Positions 23,026 to 32,709 of a stretch of DNA of 64,000 nucleotides are shown piece by piece; the stretch's first letter is position 1, and each line of letters begins with the position of its first letter. Under the pieces are notes generated by a model. The model worked only from the letters and a program-made list of their open reading frames with translations, ran no database searches and was not told where the DNA came from. The stretch is from Oryza sativa Japonica Group (taxonomy: Eukaryota; Streptophyta; Magnoliopsida; Poales; Poaceae), in NCBI RefSeq assembly GCF_034140825.1, contig NC_089045.1:441501-505500 (forward strand). Reading direction: 5' to 3'. A program made the translations under genes and the position numbers.

Positions 23026-25694
23026 ATGGGGATATGCTGCAGCAAGGGGAAGGAGGAGCTTGAGGAGGAGGGATTTCCATGGAAGCACGACGCCTTCTTC
23101 CACGACCAGCTTTGGAGCGCTGGCGTCTCCATGCACACCAAGCAAGGCTGGAAGGGCGCCAACCAGGACGCCATGACTACCTGCCAGGTAACCACATCTC
23201 TCTTGCATTGGATTGCTTGCTCATCACATTGCTGCCTCATTGCTTCCATGTTTTTCCCAGTCCTCCTTTGCTTGTATGTACAGATTCTTCTCTCATTTTG
23301 ATACTAGTATCATGTACTAGTACTACACAAGCTGAGTCTCTAGCCATGGAGGAATGGGGTAATGCTAGTCTAGAAAGGGGCTTTGTTTGCCTACTACAAC
23401 TTCAATTCAGGACATGATTTGACTTTGAGCACCATACACTAGTAGATTCATCCATGCTCTGCTGAAACTGATTTTTTTTGTAGCCTGAGCTGTACCTGCA
23501 TTTCTGTAATAGCCTGTATTTACTTCAAATCTTCAACTAGACCTGATTGCTTGCTCTTGCATGTTTGTTCAGTGCTGCTTAGCTTCTTGTCTCTGCAAAT
23601 TCCCTCATCTTTGTGATATATGTACACAAGCTAAAGCTAGCCATGGAGGGAAAAGGGTAGTGCTAGTAAGGGGCTTTGATTAGATACTACAAGCTGAATT
23701 CAGAACATGATTTGAGCACCGGGCACTAGATTCATCTCTGCTTTTGCTGAAACTGATAAATGTACCTACATTTCTGTAATATTTACTTCAACCGTACCTG
23801 ATCCTCTCTAGCTTGCACCTCCAATGATAGTACATTTCCCTTTTCCCCTTGATGTGCACATTTTACTTAATATATATAAGATAATCTAGGTCTTGATGTG
23901 CTACCTGTGTCAAGTTCATTAGGACTTTGCGGGGCACAAGGGCCAGATATTTTGTGGAGTTTTTGATGGGCATGGCCCTCTCGGAAGGGAAGTTGCTCGC
24001 CATGTCCGCGACGTCCTTCCAGTGAAACTATCCTCCTCTTTGGCACTGAAGACTGAACAAGATCCATCCAGCAACACAGATAAGGAAACCTTGGAAAAGT
24101 CAGATTGCACCTCATTGAGCGATACAAGCAATGAGAAGCAATTGTTATCCACCTGGAAGAACATATTTGTCAAGACATTTGAGGATGTTGATGAGGATCT
24201 GAGGCAACATTCTGGAATTGACTGCATTTGTAGTGGCACAACTGCTGTCACTGTCGTTAGGCAGGTACTAGTGCTACAACTATGCAAACTTGCAACATTT
24301 TTTTGTATTGCCAATAGTCTTGCCTATGCACTAGAAATACACCGTTTCTGCCTAAAAAACAAGCTTCTGAAACCATCAGATGCAACAAAGAAACTTGCCG
24401 AATTTTATGCGTATGTTACAGCTATACTTGTGCCTAAATACAGAACTCTCAAACTCGTAATCATTCTGATTAAATTCCCAAATACTATTCTTATGCACAG
24501 GGTGATCACCTGATCATTGCAAATTTGGGCGATTCACGTGCGGTTCTTTGCACCCGAGACAGCAAGGACCGCCCAATTTCAGTCCAACTAACCACTGACC
24601 TGAAACCAAATCTTCCAAGTAAGCCTCTGAATTTCTCAAAGTACAGAGATGTCTAAATTCAGACATTCACTTGTCATTCATATGGGGGCTTCTGACAGGC
24701 GAAGCTGAGAGAATCCTGAATTCCAAGGGGCGGGTTTTCGCCATGGACGATGAGCCGGACGTGCCTAGGATGTGGCTACCAGACCAAGACGCGCCGGGCC
24801 TCGCCATGGCAAGGGCATTTGGAGATTTCTGCTTGAAGAGTCATGGACTAATCTGTACACCAGAAGTCTACTACAGGAAGCTATCTGCAAAAGATGACTT
24901 CTTGGTACTTGCTACTGACGGGGTAAGCAAACAGAAAGACTTTTGCCTGATGATGGCAGCCAAATTCAGTTTCATTTACTCACCATCTTTTCATAATCAA
25001 GAGTAACACTTTTCTCTTGGTTGTTTCACTGCTACTCCAGTTCCAGTACTAGATATGAAATGAGCACAAAATTAATAGTGCAAAGCCATATGGTTGCAGC
25101 CAGAAAAGCGAAAGTTAACTGAATCATGAATGCTTTTGCCTCAATCAATCAATCAAATTGTTTTTTTAAAGATAATGCAACCAATCAAAATTTCATCCAC
25201 AGGGAATTTATAAATCAGAATAGCGGATAGAGGTTGTTTTTCAGATAATGCAACCAATCAAATTGTTGTGGGTGCAGATATGGGACGTGCTGTCGAACAA
25301 GGAGGTGATCAAGATCGTATCGTCGGCTACTGACCATTCCAAGGCCGCCAAGCAGCTCGTCGAGCGGGCGGTGCGCACGTGGCGGCGCAAGTTCCCGACG
25401 TCGATGGTCGACGACTGCGCCGTGGTGTGCCTCTTCTTGAAGCCTTCACCGTCGTCGTCGGAGAGCACCCCCGGGGACGCGAAACCTCCTCAGGCCGTGT
25501 CGTTCACGGGCAGCTTCCGAAAGGTCCTGGGCGGCGGCGGCGGCGAGGCGGAGGAGGGGACGAATGTATGGAGAGCTCTGGAGGGGGTGGCTCGGGTGAA
25601 CTCGGTGGTGAGGCTGCCGCGGATGGGCGCCGTGCTGAGCTGGCGGCGGCGGTCGACGTCGCTGGAGGAAGACGACGAGGCGAGGATTGATTGA
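23026..25694 (+). CDS. Protein phosphatase 2C
   Basis: Metal-dependent Ser/Thr phosphatase. Five exons join in frame: 23026-23187, 23923-24264, 24501-24618, 24699-24922 and 25278-25694, giving about 420 residues. PP2C motifs are present in order: CGVFDGHGPLG with metal-binding Asp and Gly, SGTTAVTVV, LIIANLGDSRAVL, MARAFGDFCLK, LATDGIWDVLSN (across the exon 4/5 border) and the terminal DDCAVVCLFL. The N-terminus MGICCSKG fits N-myristoylation at Gly2 and palmitoylation at Cys4/Cys5, so it is probably membrane-tethered. The last 75 residues are a low-complexity tail. A truncated copy lies at 32710-35352. I recall rice PP2C74/PP2C75 as the likely identity (inference). Confidence 0.93.
23288..23800. 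repeat. Tandem duplication inside PP2C intron 1
   Basis: About 23325-23545 and 23625-23795 are diverged direct copies. Both carry CTAGCCATGGAGG, AAGGGGCTTTG, ACATGATTTGA, GCACC...CACTAG and CTGAAACTGAT in the same order. No coding sequence is involved. Confidence 0.7.
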
Positions 25695-26253
25695 TTGATT
25701 GATAACAGTCGCTTTCGTTGCCGGAAAACGTAATCCAGAGGGTTTGATTACATGCTTTAAATGGCAAAAATTAGGGAGACGCTTTAGAAGTTGATTGACG
25801 TAAACGTATGTCGCATTCAGGTTGTTGAGTTGACGGAATAGGGACCGATACTGCTGCTGCTATCCTCCCTCTCTTGTAGTAGCTGAAAATGATTGCCTAG
25901 CTGTTGGATGTGGTGGCCTTTGTTTGATTTATTTATTGTGATTCTTCCTTCCTTAATGGAGTACGCTATCAACAAATTAAATGGACATATATGATTGATG
26001 ATTATCTGGAATGGATTAAACTCCATTTCAATTTCAGTTCATCTGATCTGGGAGCAGAGAAAGAGGAGCCCATGCACTGAAAATTCAGGCAAACAGATCG
26101 GGAGAGAATTATATACAGATAGACAGATTCTTAATTAGTGTTGGTAGATTATTGAAAGTACTCCATCGTTCTGCCCAAACAGCCCCTTAATTCAAGTTTC
26201 ACCCGTAGTCAGTTCTTCTTTTATAATGGACAAGATTTCGAGTTTTCATTCCG
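25695..26253. other. 3' region of PP2C and intergenic
   Basis: Follows the PP2C stop; a TGATTGATTGATTGATAA repeat lies at the stop itself. AT-rich with no gene recognised. Confidence 0.4.
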
Positions 26254-26262
26254 TCGATGGCA

Positions 26263-27768
26263 GGAAAAAGTGCACCGAAGGTCCCTCAACTTGTCATCGA
26301 GTTACAAAATCGTCCCCCAACCACAAAACCAGATATATGACATCCCTCAAGTTACAAAACCCTTCAATTTAGATCCTTCGGTGGGTTTGACTCCGGTATT
26401 GTCCGACGTGGCGGCTGAGTCTGCGTGGGACCCACATGTCAGACTATCCATGTCACCACTTCTTACCCTCCCCATCAACTCACTTCCTCTCTCCTTCCCT
26501 CTCCATGGGCGGTGGCCGGCGAAGAGCAGCCAGGGCGGTGTGGCAGGACGGTGCGGCAGGCGCGGGCGCGGTCGCCGGTGCAGAGGAGCACGCCGCGGTC
26601 GGGCGTCGCCACGGCCTCTCTTGTCCCTGTCGAAGTCACCCCGCTCGACGAGGTCGGCGGCGGCGAGCACGGTGTCCCGTCGTGGCGTGCCCCGTTGAAG
26701 TCACCCTGGTCGACGAGGTCGGCGCACGCGAGCGGGGAGGGGCGTCGGTGGCGGGACCACAGGGGTAGAGCGAAGGGGGAGCTGGAGGGAATGGCGGTGG
26801 CGAGGTGGAGGAGGAGGACGCCGCTCCGACGAAACTCCCATCCGGGGCGAGGGAGGAGCGGAAGACGGAGATGGCGACAGCGGGAGGGAAGTGGGGATGG
26901 AGGCGGCGAGGAGGGAGTTGGCCGGCCGACGCGTTGTCGCCGCCGCCGCTGCTGTTGTCCTTCCGGCCATTGCTCTTCCGCGAGCCTGTCCCCAACGAGC
27001 CGCCTCTCCGGCCGTCCTCCCCCGTTCCAGCGCCGTGGCAAGCGACGAGAAGCCGGCGGCGCGGCACCCCCGCCGCGGACGAGCGACAAGAAGCCGGCGG
27101 CGCGGCGCCCCCACCCGAAGCCGCCGACGACAATGAGACCGAGCGGCGCGGAGTCGTCGGCGCCGCCGCTCCCCATCCGCAGCCGCGCTCGCCTGCTGCT
27201 GCCGCTGCCTCTCCGCCACCGCGCTCGCCCAACTCCCTTGCCGCCGTCGGCCTGCTCCCGCTCGTCGCTGTCCACTCCTCAACCGTGTCTCCGCTGCTTC
27301 CCTAGCCACCGCCGCTGCGGGCTCGCCTTCGCCGCCCTCGCTTGCCCGCCGTCACGCGTTGCTGTACCTCACGCGGCTGTCGCCGTGCTCCGGGAGTCCC
27401 GCCATGGCCTCCCGCAGCACCACGCTCCCTCCTCGCCGCGCCGCCCTTCCTTTGCCTCGCCGCCGTTGTCGGGAGATGACGGCCTGGCCCTACTCTTCTC
27501 TGCTCCTCTAATTGGTCCCAAACCGGCGCCGGCAGCGCGTCGTATGCCGCCGCCGCCACCCGGAGTCCCGCGCCTTGGCGTCCTCGCCGCCACCGCTCGG
27601 GCCTCTCTAGCGGCCTGACCCCGAGGTCGCACGCGCGGTGAGCCGGTGACGCTCTCCCTTCTCCCGTATCGTCAACGATGCCGCCGCCGCCGCCGCATCG
27701 CCGGCCCGCCGGATGTCCTCTCCCACCTCGCCCCGACGAGCTCCCCACCCGCCGAGCATCCTGCAGAG

Positions 27769-27806
<38 letters not shown>

Positions 27807-28051
27807 GAGAGAGAAGAGGAAGGGGGAGAAGGGGGAAGGGAGAGGTGCTGACTGTACACCCTGACATGTGAGACCCACGTGGGTCCCACGCTGACTCAGC
27901 CGCCACATCGGACGAAACTGGGATCAAAACCACCGAAGGACATAAAGTGAACGATTTTGTAAGTTGAGGGATGTCTTATATCTAGTTTTGTGGTTGGAGG
28001 ATGATTTTGTAATTCGATGACAAGTTGAGGGACCTTCGGTGTACTTTTTCC
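26263..28051. mobile_element. Mutator-like element with GC-rich interior, 1789 bp
   Basis: Inverted ends start GGAAAAAGTGCACCGAAGG and finish CCTTCGGTGTACTTTTTCC. They match over about 200 bases (GTCCCTCAACTTGTCATCGA against its inverse). Flanks TCGATGGCA (26254-26262) and TCTATGGCA (28052-28060) are a 9-bp target duplication with one mismatch. The interior is GC-rich, open in many frames, and contains an approximate internal duplication (GAAGTCACCC...CGACGAGGTCGGCG at about 26630 and 26698) and a (GA)n run near 27773-27830. No transposase or known domain is visible. It could be a Pack-MULE with unrecognised cargo. Confidence 0.8.
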
Positions 28052-28060
28052 TCTATGGCA

Positions 28061-28385
28061 TGAATACCAACCAGTAGATCGTTGGCGCCTCATTCCCTTC
28101 CTCCTGGGCCGCAACGGGATTAATGGCTAGCTTGAGGCCCATATTATTGTTGGGCCGTAACGGGAATGCTAGATACGTGCGGCCCGTCTTCTCTGGTAGT
28201 CGTCGACAAGACAAGCCAAGGGGAGCGGAGGCGACGACGTCCGACCATCACCGACCTCTCCTCCTCTTCCGCCGCGCGCTTCCTTGCCACCGCATCTAGG
28301 CCGGCCATCGGCGGAGGAGAGGGAGGCCAGCACGCGGTGGAGCAGCGAGAGGTTATTGCCTGAGGCGCTTCGCGGACCTTCTACA
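28061..28385 (+). promoter_or_regulatory. Upstream region of the DRM-like gene
   Basis: Contains GGCC-type boxes (TTGAGGCCCAT, TTGGGCCGTAA, GCGGCCCGT) between 28130 and 28190 and then a GC-rich leader up to the ATG at 28386. This fits an ordinary plant housekeeping-type promoter; no start site is assigned. Confidence 0.4.
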
Positions 28386-31300
28386 ATGGTGGTAAGAGCT
28401 CCCTCCCTCCTCTTCTCTCCTCTCCTCTCCTCTCCTTCCTCCATCCATGACATCAGTTTGGCCACACCCAATGGTTCCCGCTGCCGCGTGCAGGCGATGC
28501 GCTTCTGCTGCTGCTGTTGTTCGTGTATTGCTCCATCTGTGCACGATTTGTTCGTGCATAGGGTTTCCGACTGGAATTGGGTTGGAGGGGCTTCTGGTTT
28601 ACCCTTTATTCAATCGCACAAGGATGATCTGCATTCTGATCCTAAAATTATCTCTTACTGTGATGGCTGATGTCGTGCTTGTGAATTTGATTCATGATAT
28701 CGCGTGGATATATTGCGAACCGCATGCGGAGAAGCATAATATTTTTTCCCTTGTGATTTGATGAGGCTATGTGATATTGGGGTGGCACTGGCAGTATGCC
28801 TTACACAAGATGCTACATTAAACCCGATTCAATCTTTCGCTATTTTTTTCCTTTCCTCTGAAATTGCCTTATTTCCACTGGTAGTCGAGATATTTGGGGT
28901 GAGGTGCTTAACTTATGTTACAGGACTAGGCTAGCGACAGCGATGAGGATAGCGAGTTCGAGTGGGATACTGATGGTGAGTCTGAGGCCACGTTTGCTCC
29001 AGCCTTTTCGAACACGGATGCGCCTGGTCCGTCCACGAGACCCAGGCTGCAAGTTGGAGATATAAGTCTAGTTGAACACACACGAGCTGGTCATTTGTTT
29101 TAACCATGATATTACCTTACTATAATTATAATCATAATATGGTGTTTGTCTAAAGGATGCTAATGGGAAGGCCAATGGATCAGCACCATCAGCTTTGGTT
29201 GCTTACTTTTTGGGAATGGGTTTCTCGAGAGAGATGGTCTTCAGAGCTATCAAGGAGATTGGTAATGATAACAATAATACATTTCCTCATTTGCTTAGGT
29301 TGCATTTTGCATCTTTTGTTTCAACTGTTGCCGTTTCTTTCAGGGGACACAGATTCGGAGCAAATTCTTGAGTTACTTCTCACTTATCAGGTATTTGCTC
29401 ACGTGGTTGCATCACTTTGTTTATTATCTAATGCTCTATTGTACAAGTCATGTTACGTAACACTGTAATGCAGGCGATAGGCAGTGACCCTTCAGTGGGT
29501 AACAGCTCTCATTCTGCCTGTGACCCCCAGATTCTTGAAGAAGAAGATGAGGAGGAGGATGTTAATTGGGACGAGGATGATACTGTTGACAATTTTGATA
29601 GGGCTACTTACTCTGATGGTTCTGGTGATGAGGTATTCACATGACTCCCTCCTTGGTCATTATATATTTATATCAGACATGATCGAACCTTTGTTACACT
29701 TGTTTCATGCCAAGCACACATTCCCTTTTAGTGCTTGTCTAAATTATCTATTGGTCTTGGTCCAATAAATTGGAAGGTTTTGTGACTTAAGTTATGCTTC
29801 ACTTTTATTTAGTAAACAAGTGTACATGCTTACCTGTACTGCAATGCTGTAGTTTTTTGGGTTATCTATAAAACAATACCTGTTCCTATAGGGTTGTTAA
29901 AGGATCTTTGTTGATCCTGCTCTTGCTTCTATGTTTCTTTAGCTGGCATTTTTGTATGGTGCCTTTATAGTGAGAGAGATAGCAGAACTACTACAGAACC
30001 ATCAAAGAGATGATCATATACTTCTACAAGGTCGTATTCAAACCAAGCAATGATGAAAGATAGTCTACTGAATGCCTATAATTGAATGGTTGCAAGTTAA
30101 GACCACCAGACAGAACAATGATAACCACTGGCTACATCTGAAAACATAATAGACAACAAAAAATGGAACTGAAATGATGCCTATGAGAGCTTAGGTAATC
30201 TGTGCTGGGCATTTATCCATGTGTTGATGATTGATAAGCTGTACTCCCCCTCCTTTTTGTGGTCTAACATGCTTTATTGTTTCACCATTTTTTAAATAGT
30301 TTTACTACTTTTTCATTACATCTTTAGTATGAGTTTCCTCTAACTTTAATCCTCAAAATAAGTTCCTCTATAGTATGGTAGTATCTGTTTGCATGGAGTT
30401 GTAAGACGCAACAACAAATTTGACACAGAAGGATAATCGTATATTTTGTTGCAGTAAATTTGGGTGTACATGCATATATGTGATGCCTGCATTAGTTGCT
30501 TTGTTGGGAGGCTATTTCAGACTGCAATTCATGAGTGAGATGTAGCAAATGTTTTCAGTCTGCTTGTAATGTGCTTTGTTGCAGGACTTTTTACAAGAGA
30601 TGTCCGAGAAAGATGAGAAAATCAAGTCCTTAGTCAGCATGGGTTTTCCTGAAGATGAAGTAATGAGGGCTATTATTAGATGCGGTATACCTCTATTGAA
30701 GTTGCTGCTTTGACAGTAAGGAGCCTTATACTGCCTATGCTGGGTTAAAATTTGGCAGGTCTGGATGCGTCTGTAGATTTGTTGGTTGAGTCAATCTATG
30801 CACCAGCGACTGCAGGAAATGTTTGTTTTACAAACTTATCTGACTATGAAGTATGGGTACCTTGTGATTATAGAGCATCTGAATGGTGAAATTGTTTTCA
30901 TTTCTTTAATGTAATGCCACTGGCATAATGTTTATTTTTGTGCAGGATACAGAGTTTAGTTCCTTTGGAGGAAGAAAGAAAACAAAATTAATAGATGGAA
31001 GCAAGAAAAAAAGAGAACGGTATAGAAGTAGACCACAATGGAATCAAGTGCCATTTGACGGCAGCCATGAAGAGCCAATGCCTCTTCCAAATTCAATGGT
31101 GGGATTCAGCTTGCCCAATGACGGGTTAAGGTCAGTCCACAGAAACCTTCCTGACCAGGCTCTTGGACCACCATTCTTTTACTATGAAAACGTGGCCCTA
31201 GCTCCAAAAGGTGTATGGACGACCATCTCAAGATTCTTGTATGACATTTATCCTGAGTTCGTATATTCCAAATACTTCTGTGCTGCTGCTAGGAAGAGGG

Positions 31301-32514
31301 GTTACATCCATAACTTGCCGATTAAGAACAGGTCACCTGTTCTTCCCATTCCCCCAAAGACAATATCTGAAGCCTTTCCTTCTACTAAGATGTGGTGGCC
31401 CTTTTGGGATCCAAGAAGGCAGTTCAACTGCTTGCAAACTTGTGTGGCAAGCGCAAAGCATACAGAACGGATACGATGTGCTCTTGGTAGATTCGGCGAT
31501 GCACTACCTCCAGCAGTTCAGAAGAGTGTCTTGGAAGAATGTAGGAAGTGGAACCTTGTCTAGGTTGGAAAGAACAAGGTTGCTACTCTAGAGCCTGATG
31601 AGATGGAATTCCTATTGGGATACCCTAGGATGTTGGATAAGTCTTTGTGGTCCTTGGTCGTGATTCTTCTTTTTGCTTTTGGGTAGTTTCACCTTTTCAG
31701 GACAGCATCTACCCTTTAGCATATTTTTCAGTTGCTAGGACAGCTACGGTTAGTAGGACAGCAGCAGTTAGCATCTCCTTTATGCCTCCTTTATGCTTTA
31801 TTCAGTTTGGATGCCCTCTAGGACAGCATCCCATTCAAATTTCGAATTTTAGACTAGGAGGGTGCAGCAATAGGCTAGTAGCCAGCTATGGCTATATATA
31901 TGTATCCAACCTCTCTCGGGTAGGTATGGCTTTTGTGTTTTGTGAATGAAGAAAACCAGAAAATTGCCCCATCTCGAGTGCCATCCTCTTCTCAATGAGA
32001 GTAACCATTGAAATTCTAACATAGGAATTATACCAGGGGAGTTAGCAGGACAGCGAGATATAGAGCTCTTGGGAATTCATTCCAAGTTGATACAGTTGCC
32101 TACCACCTCTCTGTGCTGAGGGACATATTCCCTAATGGCATGAACGTCTTGTCCTTGTTTTCTGGTATTGGTGGAGCAGAAGTAGCTCTCCACAGGCTTG
32201 GAATCTGTATGAAGACAGTGGTCTTAGTCGAAATATCAGAGGTAAACATGACGTTGCTGAGGAGTTGGTGGGACCAGACCCAAACTGGCACGCTGATTGA
32301 AATCGCAGATGTTCAAAATCTTACTGCTGAAAGAATTGAACTATTCATCAGAAGATTTGGTGGCTTTGACCTGGTGATCGGGGGCAGCCCGTGCAACAAC
32401 CTCGCTGGTAGCAACAGATACCACCGTGATGGCTTGGAGGGCAAGCACTCAGCACTATTCTATCACTACTACAGAATCTTGGATTCTGTAAAGACTATTA
32501 TGGCTAGCATGTAA
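28386..32514 (+). pseudogene. DRM-type de novo DNA methyltransferase gene, broken
   Basis: Intact relatives methylate cytosines guided by small RNAs. Exons are 28386-28391, 28924-29052, 29156-29261, 29344-29390, 29474-29632, 30585-30684, 30759-30850 and 30946 onward. They encode two UBA domains (LVAYFLGMGFSREMVFRAIKE; KIKSLVSMGFPEDEVMRAII) and the DRM-type rearranged methyltransferase domain. The last exon holds motif I (LSLFSGIGGAEVALHRLG) and motif IV (GGSPCNNLAGSNRYHRDG). Damage: codon 4, Trp in relatives, is TAG (28927-28929). A second expected Trp after KWNLV is TAG (31561-31563), which cuts off motifs I and IV. A solo LTR at 31631-32021 splits the last exon. The other frames and splice sites look well kept, so the damage seems recent. 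I recall rice DRM1a/DRM1b at this position on chromosomes 11/12 (inference). Confidence 0.9.
31631..32021. mobile_element. Solo LTR (probably copia-type), fossil, 391 bp
   Basis: Begins TGTTGGATAAG and ends ATTCTAACA (TG...CA ends). It is flanked by the 5-bp target duplication TAGGA at 31626-31630 and 32022-32026. A TATA-like run (GCTATATATATGTATCC) lies inside. No internal region remains, so this is a solo LTR left by recombination. It sits in the last exon of the DRM-like gene. Confidence 0.85.
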
Positions 32515-32709
32515 GCTAGCCCATTAACGAACTCTGTGAATTATTGTTGCTAATGAAATTGGAACCTGATGGTTGACCTTCTTTCACAAGGTTTCTCTTG
32601 CCATGGCTCAATACGTTCTACTAATTTACCCCAAGTGCAAAATGCTCCTTCCATTTTGATAATGCTTGCAGTTTTGGTGCGAAAGGTATGAAAATTACAT
32701 CTGACAACA

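Noticed and set aside
27773-27830. (GA)n run as a possible GAGA regulatory element
   Set aside because: Inside the transposon, so a simple repeat is the better explanation.
26425-27889. Open frames of up to 397 codons
   Set aside because: Interior of the third Mutator-like element; open in nearly every frame because of GC content.
32113-32514. Open frame with methyltransferase motifs I and IV as a separate gene
   Set aside because: It is the tail of the DRM-like last exon behind the solo LTR; no own start context or promoter.
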